Source: Gliomastix tumulicola
Lineage: Eukaryota > Ascomycota > Sordariomycetes > Hypocreales > Bionectriaceae
Assembly (NCBI GenBank): GCA_001599755.1
Contig: BCHX01000004.1
Location: forward strand, 1,860,001-1,924,000
Reading direction: 5' to 3'
DNA: 64,000 bases
Below, in pieces: positions 22,601 through 35,700 of the stretch. Under the pieces are notes generated by a model. It was not told where the DNA came from and ran no database searches. It saw only the letters and a program-made list of their open reading frames with translations. The translations under genes and the position numbers were made by a program. Position 1 is the first letter of the stretch, and each line of letters begins with the position of its first letter.

Positions 22601-23518
22601 CACACTGGCTCGTGTGATAGGCACAAACGAGCCGTAGTGAACGCCATGGCGTTTCGAGAACGACGCGGCCTCGTCGGCCGGTCCGTCCAGCGAGGATTCT
22701 CTGAAGCAAGAGGCCTGGGATGACGATCTCGAGACAGGCGAGCGTCTCCATTCTTGAGGACCAAAAAAAAATCAAAAAATCTTGAGAGCCAGAATGGCGC
22801 AATGTGGAGGCGGGGTTTCTAGAAGCCTTCCAGAAGGAGATTAGCCAGCTTTTCGAGGGAACCCCTACCAAGCAAGCACCTCAGGTGCCCATCCGCTCGC
22901 ACGGATGGGAGGGACGCCTTTGGACGGCTGGGCGCGTCAAGGCGAGGGACCGTTACACAATTCCCTGACCTGCACGTCCATCGCTCAAGTCCTCGGGACC
23001 GGGCCTCATGAAGGAAGGGACGACAAGGCCGTGTGGTAATATCGCCTCTGGCAAATTGGAGACAAGCTGGGGGTGTGGGGATCCACTACGGATTCATTTA
23101 CGATAGCACGGTGCGGAGGGCATTTCAATCCATCAAATTAGAATTTACCATTAGCACACATCCCTGCTCCGAGTCCCGCCTTCCCATGCGACCAGGGATC
23201 AGTAGGCTTATCTCGCAGATATCTCGAGCCAGGTCCTGGCTCATTTGCACTGTACATATGTATGTACCATGCTCGCGCCGTGAAACTAGTCGTAGCCTCG
23301 CTAGTTGGGTCAGGTCCAGCTGGTAAGTAGGGGAGGATTCAGAAGACGAAAACGGACACGCCTACGGAGGGTATGCAATGCGGTCATCGACGCGTCGATA
23401 GGGTTTCGGCGCGCCGTCTGGGGAATCACCGACGACATTGGCCATGAGGCCATGCCTGATCGAGGCGCCAGGTGACCAGGTTGCCCCGAAGGTAAGCACG
23501 CCAGCCGAGGGCGGGTGG

Positions 23519-23544
23519 GTGTGTGTGTGTGTGTGTGTGTGTGT
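23519..23544. repeat. (GT)13 microsatellite
   Basis: Thirteen perfect GT units in noncoding sequence about 1 kb upstream of the permease. Confidence 0.9.
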
Positions 23545-24190
23545 CGATGCGCTGGAGGTAATGCATGTACCACCCACTGGCGGGCGTGCTGTATTGGCTG
23601 TGCCGCAACTGATAGCCGGAAATATGTCTTACAGCTAACCAACAGTGCTCGATGCCAGATGGGCTGCTATGAATCAATCACCCTGCAAGGAGAGCAGGTC
23701 AAGCGAGTCCCAGGCTCCTTCCCATCGCAGGACGACGCACCACAAAGGGCCCCCAAGCTTAATACTGCCGCCCCTCCTTCCCCTCCCCCTAGTCTCCCCT
23801 GTTGCCTTTAGTTAGCACATTAGCTCAGCGACTTCACTGGCCAGTGGCAGCCCGTCCAATCGGTCCTCCGACAATCAGTGCTCCGTAAGATACCTTTCCG
23901 GCTCGTCACTGGCCGCTTGTCGTCCGCGCACAGGGTACCTCAATCTCCCGTATCGCGAAGCCCACCCTCAAGCCGTGCACCTGGTCCATGCCCGCAACCC
24001 CCCCGGTTCTGGATGCATGTAGACAAATTGTCGCGCACGCCGCCCGCCCACAATCAGGTAAGGGGGGTGTGGATGACCACGGCTTGGCTTTTCCTGAATC
24101 TGACCCTCCTAGGTCCTTTTCTTGCTCCTCGGCGCGGAAGCAGCCCAAGCCCAGACCGCAGAATCCCATCCTGATCCCAGCTGGCTATCG

Positions 24191-24240
24191 CGCACCGCAG
24201 CGCAGCGCACCGCAGCGCAGCGCAGCGCAGCGCAGCGCAG
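24191..24240. repeat. CGCAG/CGCAC pentanucleotide tandem array
   Basis: Ten consecutive 5-bp units, eight CGCAG and two CGCAC (units 1 and 4), followed by a degenerate CGCAA. It lies about 290 bp upstream of the permease start codon, within its probable promoter or a possible leader intron (24058-24304 has splice-like ends). Confidence 0.85.
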
Positions 24241-24529
24241 CGCAAGCACCACACTCTCTGGGCAGCGATTGGCGCACACTGTAGGAGGCCCCTTCCTTTT
24301 GCAGGTTCCTGCGCCGTTCACTCGCTCCTTCCTCCCACTCGACTTGCTTTTATAATAAGGGTCGATCCTTCCCCCTCCCCCCGGTGCTCTTTTCCCATCT
24401 CTTCCCTTCGTTTCTTCTCTTTCTTCTTCACGTCGCCCTAGATCCAGTCTCAGGTTGCGACCGACCCCTCTTGACCGTTGTTGCTTCTTCTGCTCCCACG
24501 CAGGCAGACAGACAAGAGAAGAGCACACC

Positions 24530-26478
24530 ATGTCGTCCAAAGACTCTATTCCCGCCGATGGCGGCGAGAAGCAGGTCAACGTCGAGCCTGTCACCGGCAC
24601 CAACGCTCCTGGTGGCGACATTCACACCAGCTTCGATGACGAGCCCTTCCTCACCCGCATGGGTCTCTCCATCGACTCCTTCAAGCCCAAGTTCTACGGC
24701 GAGGGCATTGTCGAGCTCGACCGTCCCATGAAGACGCGCCATCTGCACATGATTGCCATCGGTGGCTCTATCGGTGCCGGTTTCTTCGTCGGCTCTGGTG
24801 GTGCTCTCAGCAAGGGTGTAAGTACTCGAAGAACCGCTGGCTTGGCCTCGCGACGTGCATTGGTCGCTTGGACTCGAGTCCCAAGACGGAGCGCTAACAT
24901 CTGTTTGCCAGGGCCCCGGTTCTCTGTTCCTGGATTTCTTGATCATCGGTATCATGATGTTCAACACTGGTACGTGTCAAGCCCGTCTTTGATCGCACCA
25001 AGTATTCCGCGCTAACATTTCGGCCTGTCAGTCTTTGCTCTTGGTGAGCTCGCTGTCATGTTCCCTGTCTCTGGTGGTTTCTATACCTACTCGACCCGCT
25101 TCATCGATCCTTCCTGGGGTTTCGCCATGGGCTGGAACTACGTCTTCCAGTGGGCTATCGTCCTGCCCCTCGAGCTTGTCGTCTGCGGTATCACCGTCCA
25201 GTACTGGGATGAGGACATCAGCGTTGCCGTCTGGATCTCCGTCTTCCTCGTCGTCATCACCATCATCAGCGTTTTCGGTGGTCTCGGTTATGCTGAGGAG
25301 GAGTTCTGGTCTTCGGTCCTGAAGCTCTCCGCCACTATCATCTTCATGATCATCGCCTTCGTTCTCGTCCTCGGTGGCGGTCCTAAGGGCGGTCGATACG
25401 ACGAGTACTGGGGTGCCAGGTACTGGTATGACCCCGGTGCCTTCAAGAACGGCTTCAAGGGCTTCTGCTCCGTGTTCGTCACTGCTGCCTTCTCCTTCTC
25501 CGGTACTGAGCTGGTCGGTCTTGCCGCTGCCGAGTCCCGCAACCCCGTCAAGTCTCTCCCCGGTGCTATCAAGCAGGTCTTCTGGCGTATCACCCTCTTC
25601 TATATCCTCGGTCTCTTCTTCGTCGGCCTGCTCATCGACTGCAACGACCCAGCTCTGCTCTCCACCGCCGCCTACTCCGATGCCAAGGCCTCTCCCTTCG
25701 TGCTTGTCGGTCGTTACGCCGGCCTCAGGGGCTTCGACCACTTCATGAACGTCATCATCATGGTCTCGGTCATCTCCATCGGTGTCTCGGGTGTCTATGG
25801 TGGCTCTCGTACCCTGACTGCCATGGCTCAGCAGGGCTACGCTCCCAAGGTCTTCTCGTACATCGACAGGTCCGGTCGTCCCCTCGTCTCCACCATCCTC
25901 ATTCTCGTGTGCGGTGCTCTTGCCTACATCAACCTCACATCGTCCGGTATCACCGTCTTCAACTGGCTTCTTGCCCTTTCTGGTCTCGCTGCTCTGTTCA
26001 CCTGGGGCTCCATCTGCCTCGCCCACATTCGCTTCCGCAAGGCCTGGGCTTACCACGGACACACCGTTGACGAGATCCCCTTCCACGCCGTCGGTGGTGT
26101 CTATGGCTCCATTCTCGGTCTCACTCTTTGCGTCCTCGTCCTCATCGCTACTGTAAGTTTCTCTCTCCTCGAATGCTTTGTCTCGTGTGTCTCGATGCAG
26201 CTGCTGACCAGTCAATGTAGTTCTACACTTCCCTCTACCCTCCTGGCACCAGCGAGATCAACGACGCTGAGGGTTTCTTCATGAACTTCCTTGCCGTCCC
26301 CGTCGTCATCTTCTTCTGGATCATCGGTTTCGCCTGGAAGCGTACCGGCTGGCTCCGCACCCACCAGATGGATGTTGACACTGGCCGTCGTGAGCTCGAC
26401 TGGGAGGCCATCAACGCCTACCGTGCCACGGTCGCCTCTTGGCCCGCCTGGAGGCGCTTCCTCCACAAGATCATGTAA
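24530..26478 (+). CDS. General amino-acid permease (APC superfamily, YAT type)
   Basis: Exons 24530-24817, 24912-24969, 25032-26152 and 26221-26478 give 574 residues. A cytosolic N-terminus of about 75 residues leads into MKTRHLHMIAIGGSIGAGFFVGSG, the TM1 signature of fungal amino-acid permeases (substrate-binding backbone loop). Later landmarks are ELAVMFPVSGGFYTY (TM3 region), FSFSGTELVGLAAAESRNP (TM6-7) and SGVYGGSRTLTAMAQQGYAPK (TM8). About 12 membrane segments are visible, and the hydrophilic C-terminal tail is typical. It imports amino acids across the plasma membrane by proton symport; specificity cannot be read. N-terminal lysines (K4, K14) are possible ubiquitin sites for endocytic control, as known for the family. 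Codon use is strongly biased toward C-ending codons, suggesting high expression. Confidence 0.93.
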
Positions 26479-27396
26479 ATTTGGTGCATGGTCCTTGGTG
26501 GGGAGAGTGTATGTGTCGTGAAGATTTGACGTGGGATTTGAGATGTTGAATGTGTACATGTACCATGATGGACTGGTATATGACGGTTCTAGTTATAATA
26601 TTTTGCTTGTAACAGCTCTCTGAGTACGTACTAGATACCACTTTTTGATTCAATCATGCGATCAGAGAAACTTGTGTTGCTGTGTCCTTCCGTGAGCCGA
26701 ATGCCGTTGGGGGGGGTAAGAGATGAAACAAGGGAAAAGAGAAGGCTGGCTTGGTATGATGAAAGACCAGCATCTGCTGTTGGTAGAGACCAGATCCCAG
26801 GCGTTGATGTGGATAGCAATGTCATTGCCAGTCACGATGCCATGCAAGGCTAAGTACTTACTGACCTACATCAACTTTACGAGGACCACCGTTCCCTTTT
26901 ATACCAGAGAATCCATTCATCATGTCATATTAACCTCAGAACCTAAAATGGCGTGCGGCTCCTTGCTCACTTGTCGAGAACGCCCAAGTCGACAAGATGA
27001 CTAAAAACTAAAAAAAAATGTCAACCGCGTCCGAGATGACGATATCCACCGCAGGACGCCCTTTTCGCTGGAGCACGCCCTATGGTGGAGCATGTCGTGT
27101 CAAAAAAGAGGGAAAAAGAGGGCATCTTCAGATTTCTATGACCAAGCGGATGGTATTGCTCGCAAGGGTCCTGCCCTGGCGTTCCTGTGGTGTGATTGAT
27201 TGATTGGATCTGGTGGTTGCGGCTTCGGATCACGGATCACGGATCACGGAGTTACGGGTCATGGAACCAACTACAGCCGTGGACTTTTTGGGGGGGGGGA
27301 AGAGATTAAGGTGATAGGGCGAGGGATGTCATTGTCATTAGATTTGAGGGTGTGGGTGTTTTTTGGTTGGGGGCGTTTTGTTCTGGTTCCTTCTCA
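26479..27396. other. Intergenic between convergent genes
   Basis: Probable 3' untranslated regions of the permease and the ARMH3-like gene. No coding signal. It includes a small heptanucleotide tandem repeat. Confidence 0.5.
27227..27250. repeat. GGATCAC tandem repeat (3.4 copies)
   Basis: Three perfect 7-bp units plus three further bases, in the 3' flank of the ARMH3-like gene. Confidence 0.85.
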
Positions 27397-29713
27397 TCAT
27401 CGCTCTATCATGGCCCTGGCATCCCCGACGGCCGCCCGCGCCGTCTTCTTCAGCACCGTCCGCTCGTCGGCCTCCCGATATCGCTCCCACGTGTCGAGCC
27501 CTTCCTTGGCCTGGATGCTGAGCGTCTCGTACCCTTGCTTGATGACGTCGGTGACCTCCTGCGTGGTGAGGTTGCTGGGCTTGCGCTTCGGGTCGGCGGC
27601 GAGGAGCTGCTTGTAGTGCGTGCTGACGTTGATGAGCGTGTCGATGGAGTTGCTGTGGCGGTTGCCGAGGCGGTAGTTCTCCTTGAACTTGGTCAGCACC
27701 TCGCCCGACTCGACGACCTTGTAGAAGAGGTCGTCGTAGGCGGCGGGCGTGGGGAGGAAGGCCTCGCCGGCGGACAGGGAGAGCGCGACGAGGTTGACGA
27801 CGTGGTCGAGGAGCGTCTCGACGTGCGGCAGGTCGCGCAGGTCGGCCGTGTACTGCGTGAGGAAGCGGATGAGCGACAACAGCGAGCGGAAGAGCTCCGA
27901 CCAGTGGTACTTGAGCCGCGTGCGCGAGCGCGAGAGGTACGATATCACGCGGAGCATGATGCCCACGCACAGCGTGTACAGGCTGACGTCGAGCCGCTTG
28001 CGCAGGTTGTGGTTGACGGCGTCGACCATGGCGTCGAGGAGGCTCGTCGCGAGGATCCGGTCGCCCTTGACGAGCGGCAGGAACGGCTGGCGGTGCCGGC
28101 AGAGGCGTACAGGTGTCTTGGACTCGTCGCTGCAGATCCGCTTGCAGATAACCGTGTCCTCGATCAGGAGGCGGAAGACCATGAGGTTCAGGTGCGCGTA
28201 CGCCGATGCGCGTGAGGAGAGGTGGGCGTGCTGGAGGAAGTAGGATGTCAGAGAGAGGAAGCTGGATATCGGCTGCTCCTCGCCCTTCTCAGCCGGTAGC
28301 GTGACGAGGTTGAAGCAGAAGAGCTTGTTGGCGTGTGCGAAGTCGTAGGTAGCCAGTAGCAGCGCAGCGTTCGGCCCTGGTCTGTTTCGAGACGTTTCCC
28401 ATTAGTTGTCCATACAATCCAGGCCATCAGAGAGGGGGAGAGGGTGTCTTACAGGTTCGCAAACATCTGCTTCGCCGTCTCCGCGTCGTAGACGGGCTTC
28501 TTCTCCGGCTTCGGCCCCGGAGCAATGAAGCCCAGCCCAATCATGTTGAGCGTCTTGCTCAGTGTCCAGCCCTCCGGCAGGTCGTCCTGGACCTCGACGT
28601 AGTCCGCCCGCACAGCCTGACATGTATACCCCACGCAGGTGATGATCTTCTGTATCGTCGCTTCGTTGACGAAGTCGTTCAGCCGCATCTGGTACGGGTT
28701 CTGGAACTCGAACTTGTTGTAATTCGCGAGGAGGCCGGTGAGGGTGAAGGGCTCCAGCACGGGGCCGGGCATCTGCGAGTCCTGGGTGAACTGCGAGCGC
28801 CAACGTCAGTATCCAGCCTCTCGTATGTCCCCGTTGCGGCAGTGTGCTGACCTTCATGATGGAGGGAAACAGATCGCGCTGGATCATATATGTGAGGAGT
28901 GTCGTCTGGTATGCGCCGGCCGTGGCAGCCAGGAGCACCTCGATGGCCTTGTGTCGTATGTCCACTGCCCGCGAACTCGTCAGCATCCCTCAGCCCCAAC
29001 TGCTCTCCCAGCATCCAGGACTCCCTTACAAGACTGCCCATTCCTAATGATCCCGTCCAGGGCTCCAACAAAGTCTGTGAATATCGTGTCGATATAGTCG
29101 AGGCCGCCCAGCACGGCGATGATGTCGGAGCTCGGGTGGGGGTACTTCTTAGACATGACGCAGGACAGGAAAACGCTGAGTGTCTAACACATTTGGGGGC
29201 GGTCAGCTTCAGCCTCGTGTCTTTGCTCGTGAGAAGGGCGGGGGAGGGGTCGTTGTCCCAGGAAGCGAGGTGGACATACATCGAGGGCATTTGACGGTGC
29301 CACGCCCGTACCTGTCTTCAGCGTGCCGACGGCCCGCGCAAATAGCTCCCCCGTGCGAGCCTCAAAGTGCAGGACCTCATCGGGGCCCAAGTCGTTCAGC
29401 ACCCTCCGGAGGGCAGCTCGGTCCGGTCGGTGGAGGAAGAACTCCCTCCAGAAGCCTTCGCCCTTTTCGCTCTCGTCGTCATCCTGCAGGAGGCGGTGGC
29501 CTTCCGTCAACGCAGCTCGGGGAAGATCAGCACAGGAGGGCAGGGACAGGACAAACCTTGGGCGTGTTGGCGTCAGCTTGGGGCGGTCGCGTTCAGATGC
29601 TGGTGGGATGGGATAGGGCTGGTGCAAACCTTGAAAAGAGACTCGTATAGATGGATGATCTTGGGGGTGAAGACCTCTGGCTGAGGCTGCCGGGTGAGAG
29701 GTGACGCCTCCAT
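27397..29713 (-). CDS. ARMH3/C10orf76-like armadillo-helical protein (DUF1741)
   Basis: Exons on the minus strand are 29713-29630, 29483-29280, 29183-29030, 28964-28852, 28790-28453 and 28381-27397, giving 625 residues. The last exon carries the DUF1741 core: LATYDFAHANKLFCFNL, LNLMVFRLLIED, CRHRQPFLP and YHWSELFRSLLSLIRFLT. The N-terminal part (QPEVFTPKIIHLYESLFK, then EGFWREFFLHRPDRAALRRVL) matches the usual start of fungal members. The animal relative ARMH3 works at the Golgi with GBF1 and PI4KB; fission yeast has an uncharacterised homologue. It is all-helical with no signal peptide; the hydrophobic helices were formerly read as membrane spans. The donor of intron 4 (GTCAGC) is weak. An upstream in-frame extension cannot be excluded. 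Confidence 0.85.
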
Positions 29714-32700
29714 GGACAGCAGGAATGTGTTGTCGCTTGTCTGGGAAGAGGCGACGTGAGGGCGGATGTGGTCACGAGGTCAGACTTGCGGCTGTATATT
29801 AGATCGCTGTAGGGCTGTCAGTGGCTTCAGGTTAGCTCTGCTTGTCTGCCTGCTTCTGGGCCGCGTATCGCGTACTGTGTGTATGAATAGTAAAACACTG
29901 TACTTCTCGTGGGTATTCTCGCCTGATACAGTGTTTGGTGTCGAGTTCTGGCACGGTGTATACTACCCTAGAGCTAGGTCAGCCTCGACACCCGTCCATG
30001 GATATCTAAAGGCACCTTCACATGGCCAAACTTGTTTCGAGTTGACATTTCATCTGGTATACTTGCTCGTTCCCAGATCGATAGTCCTTGTCCTTACTTA
30101 TTCAGTGACACAAGGACTAACCCTGGGGCGAAATGCCGTCTGTACTTCGCACTAGGGTCTAAACACCTACTGTTCACTACAATCATGGATGCTCAAGCTC
30201 GAGTCAGTAGCGATAGGGAGCTGGTGCCCATACGACGTTTTCATGTCTAGATGCTTCATTCATTAGCTCGACGATCATCCCCATCGAAGCGCGAATGTAC
30301 ATTGCCAACATGGCCAGACGATTGAACCGCTTTGGGAGATTCCTTATTCACCTGCACCTCTACCTCGGTCAGGAGTTCAAGTCACGAAGCCTCATTGCTC
30401 GACACCTACGAAGTCTAGTTACCCTATAGATGGTCAAGAAACTGGCTGTCTCCAGTGATTTGCCGTGATACTACTAATATGGCATGGACGCATTCGTGTC
30501 GTACAGTTCCAGCAGCGCCTTGTAGCTCCCGCCCTGCAGCTTCCGCCCTGCAGCGTCGAAGCCGCAGATAGGGTAGCATGATCGTGCAGTCATGAGACGA
30601 ACTATCGATCCCAGTGGGCTGGAACGACACTGCCACGTTGCCTGGGCGTGGAGTTTCTCATGTCAACCACGCGGCAAATGCGCCCTAAGGCGGCTTGAGA
30701 TGCAGACTCTGGCTGGAACCCTACGGGGGACAAGGAGGGAACCTGCCACGCAGACTCGTGTTCCAGCGTGCGCCGCGTGATATCATACCATGCAGACGAA
30801 CGGAGTGCGAGGGGGCAAGTTCACCGCAATTCTGAGCTCCGGTTTCCTCACCCTGGCTCTGCTGCATGCAACGCAAACGGTGAGGGGGGGACAGGGAGGA
30901 GCGATGTTGACGCAGTCCGTGTGACAAGAGGGATGAGGCACACTTCAGGACCTGCACGTCGCCCAATTCGACAGTGAGACAGGCAAGGATACCCATCCCT
31001 TTCCCACGACTCAGCGAGTCAGGTCGGGAACTGTTGCCCAAAACTCCACAATTGACGGGCATGGTCCTACCTGTTCGCGACCCCTGTCGAGACAGTGTCC
31101 TGTCATGTCATGCTCTGTCAAATTTGACATGTGCGCGACGTCTTCGTCCATCATTGCCAGAAGCATCGTCAGTTGTCAGTGATGGCCCCTCATGAACTTG
31201 CGCGTTAGCAGCATCGGCGATCAATGCGAATCAGCTTATCTAGCATCGCCCATGGCTATATCATCCCTCCATATAGTCTCGGCCCTGGCATGAGGGATGA
31301 TGTGCCACCAGCTGACAGCGCTGATCACTTCCATAGCATGACATTCACCCCCCCCCGCTGCCCGTCGCGTACTGTACGTGAAACCGGTTGGCTCGAGACC
31401 GCGTGAAGGGGGTCGGCAGCAACGTGGTTCCGTGCGCAGAAGCAACTGGGAGCTTCGACCGATAACATCCGGCACCAGCAATGATGAAGGTCCATATCGC
31501 TCGGAGTAGCAAACGCCATCTGGCTAGTTCCACCCGCCTCCTCGTTCGAGCCCAAGGAACCTGTCAGGCATGTTCGTTGGGAGCACGAGCTAACGGGGCG
31601 CTATCTTGAATGGCCGTTTCATGTCGCAGCCTCTTCCAAGCACCCCATTCAGAGCTCTCCAAAGCAGAAGCTGTTTCTCGGAACCTGCGAGATGGATCGA
31701 CTGCAAGTAGCCACAGCCTCATTTCATTCTTTAATGCTGTTGCCTTGCGAGTCCCCGAGCACCCTGGCAGGCGGGTGTTCCTCGTGGAGTTCAATATTTG
31801 AAACCCATGTCAATAGGTGCCTGGACCCTCCGCATTTGTCAAATGCCTCGAAGCTCAATTCCGCCGGTTGACTTGTTCTAGCTCCGCCGAGATGAGTGAA
31901 ACTAGGTCAGGGAATCCGGGGTTGAAAGAAGAACGCTCTGTCCTCTGTGCCCGGACCGAAACCAAACTCGTTCTTGATAGAGGCCATACCCCAAGAGGGA
32001 ACTCACGATTTCAATAGCCCACGGCGCTCTCCAGACCAACGAGAAGATTTCGGTGGCAGCGACTAGGATAGTTCCAAGGCACTGAGGAGGTCAATGCTCT
32101 GCCACTGAGAGCTGGGCTGGATGGAAGCTTTCACCGCCGAGCTTATACCAGCCTCCCAGGCGATGTCAGGCAGGGGAACCCTCGTATGGCACCCTTGCCG
32201 CGAGTCACGATAGACCCAGAAGCAACCCAATCGCATACAACACGAACCATTGGCAGCATCCCAGGGCACTGGTCGAGATCCCAGGCTTACGGAGTAGATC
32301 CAAGATCTGGCTTCAACCCAAGATCAGAGTCGTCTCTCCGGCTCCCGGATCTTCTCATGTCTCTCCAATACACAATGGAAAGGCGCGATTCTGGGTAGTG
32401 GAAACCCGACCACAGGGTCATTAATGGCCTGGTATTCGAGGAACCTGCTCAGCTTGGGACTCCGCTCAGTTTCGGCCCTTCGAGGAGGCATTTCCCTTCT
32501 TGCGCGGTCGTGGTAGGAGAAGTAAGACGACGATGTAAGACTGGGGTCCTGTGAAATGCTGCGAACTGACCTTGAGGTTGGAAAAGGGTGGAATGACGGT
32601 GAGGCAAACTCGGTTCGTCTTTTCCCTCCATCCCTTCACCGCTCGGGTGACTGGCGCAAAGCCTGCAAGCCTGCCCTGACGAGTGCCAAGGACAAGCAAA

Positions 32701-35700
32701 CAGCTGCGGCCCATCCGGAATTTTGTCCTACCAAAAGATCCCGAAGGGTGAAGAAGGCCCGCTGGCGTCCAATCAATCTCAAGGAGCTAAAACTGAGCTC
32801 ACAAATGAGCCATCACGCAGCGGCAAACCAGCTGAGGGGTTGGAAACTTGGGAGAATCTTCTGCAGCACTAAAGTAGCCTACTTTGCCCACTGCCATGGG
32901 CGGCGACCAAATGGCGGGAACGCTTCTTGCGACGGCATGCAATCACCAAGGATTCAGCCCCCGGTCCAACCCCCTGGATTGACCTATCCTCTCAAGGCTT
33001 TAGCTAGTACTGGATGGCTTCTCCCCAAGTCTCAAGTGAATGAGCAATTGGTGAGCTCGGCTGCCAGATGCTGTCATACACTTCAGGGGCAGATTGACCG
33101 CCGCTGGCCCCAACCAGGAAGTCTTGCACATCATGGCTCCAGACTGACCCAGGGAAATAGAGGGACCTGGCCCTGGGACCACATGAGAACCTTTTCTAAC
33201 AAATTTCTCAGCTGAACTTTGTCTGACGAGCCCGAGTCCTCCGAGAGAGTTGGGTTGTATCCGGTGATATTCGAGTAGGCATGATCACCCCCACCTTGAT
33301 GCGAAGGCCGTTTGTCGTGGTCAACTTAACTAAGTGAAATGAGTCCACGGCGGTCAACAAGTCTGTGAGAATCTAGAATTTGAGCACAGGGGGAATGAGG
33401 AAGTCTTCCACCTCCTCCCCCACGCTTGAATATCTCAGCTGACATGGTGCTAATGTATTGGTGCATGCGTCCTTGTCCCTGGGTAGATCCGCCAAGACTC
33501 ATGATTGCTACTCTGCCATTTGCCGACTCCAGAGTTGAGATGTCGATGTGGCGAGTAAGACGGGAGGTCTGGAGGGCAATGTGTTGACTCGGAGGTATTC
33601 TCCTTCATTGGTCCTAGTTTCAAGACTAGGCACTATCCGAAGCCAAAAAGAGAGAACTTTGGTTGGAGGAAAGACGGCAGCGAGGGAGCACCATCGAATC
33701 CGCCAACTGCAACGTAAATCTTTGCAATGTCTGCCCCCACCAGCGAGCTGGACTCTCATCCGAGGCTGCATGCCAGCGGTGCTGGTCTTTCCCAGAGATC
33801 AGGATCCGAGGGTGAAATGAAGTGGATTCGCGTCGATCATGAGGTCTGCTCTTGGTGCCCTGATACCGTCGCGACGTACCAAGCAACGAGGCAAATGTTG
33901 TTGGACCTTGCAGGTCATGTAGCTCACCCCGGTTTTCCAGGTACCGACGGGACTAACTTGCCCAATAGGCTTGCCATCCGGCAACACCAATTCATAGCGT
34001 TCAGGTGGTGTCCGCACTAGCTTCCCAAGACTCCGTGCTCGTTCTCTTAGTCGACTTGATGAAGATGGACATCCTTGAAAACCAGCTAGACTTATTAGGG
34101 GCCTTACATCCCACCCTTACCCATCTTGTGGGTCGCGTATTGGTGTTGGTGTCCGTATCCAAACCCACGGACTGTGCAAGAGCCCGGAGACTGGATAGCA
34201 AATCAAAGGATGGAATGTGAGTCTTTCAGAACAGTCCCAGCTTGATCTGTCATTTCATGCTCTGGGCCGTACGCACACACCGTTGCGCGTCCTGTGGTGT
34301 CTTGGGTGTGTATAATTGCGACAACAGTTGGTTCGTGTGCCTCGACGGCTCGTCGTCATTCCGGCGGCTGCCTCGGCGGGCTTGATGATTTCCGGTATGA
34401 GGAGATTCTTGTGGATGGTGGTGTAATCTGGGCCGTCATTCTCTCGACAAGTGTACACTGGTTAGGACCAGCGATTTCTAAGTCACCATCTCAGGAGCTA
34501 GAGCGGCCTGGGTGGTGAAGCGTCGCAAGCTAAAAGCACCCTAACAGATGGGTGCCGGTCTTTTCCACTTGGAGAGCAAGGCTCAGGCTTGTATCTCGGC
34601 ACTTGCGAGAGGTATGAGGCTTCCTCAGTAGCCTCCTGACAGTGGTTAGAAAGTTCTCTAGATGCAATCATTGGACTGGGATGATGCAAATCCGAGAGAG
34701 GACAGTGTAACCTTGACGGACGACGTTGATCTGAGCCCACCTGGGGAAGACATGGGAGGGCCCCGAATCTGCTGTGCTTCGGACCAGTCGGTGGTGCAGG
34801 ATCGTTAGATCATTCACCATCTTCTCTCATCCGATGTCGGCTCTCAAGGAGCCCTGCAATTGACGTCTTGAAGTGCATGCCGAGATTCCATCATATAAGG
34901 CCTGAATGTTGATATTCTCACTGTTGTTTGAGGGCTGTTTGGAGGGGTGATAGGACGGCCAATATGGGCCGATGTGTCTGGCGATTTGCCATTGTGGGTG
35001 TGCCATGGCCTGATCTTGAGAGCCCGTTGCTCTTAGACTGCGGGTTCCCTCAGGTAGTGACTGGGTTTGGCGATACTTAGGGGTGACAGGTTGCACTGGA
35101 TTTTGGTACTATTGGAAGCCTTATCTGCGTCGCTCGATTCCGTTGTCCAGTTGAACCTGGGGCCAATAGTGGCGCTCCTTTCTCGTGTCACACGTTCGAA
35201 GGCTCGTTGAATTGAGACAGAATCCCCTCCAGGACCCTCGAATCTAGTCTGGGATGTCAAGATTCGTCGCTGAGAGCCCCTCTCTACCAGGTTAGGCATT
35301 GCGTATTTGCGACGTGGGGTTATTGGTGACTCGCATCTGTGACCGGGTGATAACCTGGATAACCTGTCGAGCTGACAAGTCGGAAGAAAATGATAGAGGC
35401 ATTTGGCACGTCGCCAACAAGCGATCTGAACGTCCAGGGACAGGGTCTCGACGATGGGGGCGGGGACACTCCAGCCGCAGGCGGTGTGGTAGTCGACGCT
35501 CGCGTACGCACTCCGTTCTTCTCTTGTGTATCTGCGAGGGCTGCGGAGCTGGAAGCAGGCTGCAAAGATCAGGAGGTGATAAGAGCCATCATCCCCTGTC
35601 CACTGTTCACTGGGTCAGTGTGGGAGGTTGACCCCGCCACTGAGATCGAGAATGTCCGTCGACGATATCTCGCGTACCAATGAGAAGATGACAGCGCAAC

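Larger units (their letters stand above)
16306..24529. other. Gene-poor stretch of about 8.2 kb
   Basis: I find no gene I can support between the regulator start and the amino-acid permease start. Around 16668-16902 two adjoining frames read protein-like (see findings). The remainder shows simple-sequence tracts (T22, GT13, CGCAG units) and open frames rich in Cys, His, Ser and Arg with no family motif. The longest frame (20483-21385, minus) looks like chance. The last 500 bp should be the permease promoter and leader. It could hold noncoding transcripts, which cannot be judged from sequence alone. Confidence 0.5.

Noticed and set aside
25028..26215. 395-codon frame antisense to the amino-acid permease
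   Set aside because: It is a highly acidic, repetitive shadow of C-biased permease codons; the sense strand is clearly coding.
31116..31129. Perfect 14-bp palindrome TGTCAAATTTGACA
   Set aside because: About four perfect 14-bp palindromes are expected by chance in a window of this size, and no gene is nearby.
32556..33215. 219-codon plus-strand frame in the 10-kb gene-poor stretch
   Set aside because: No recognisable domain, noncoding-like composition and no splice partners.
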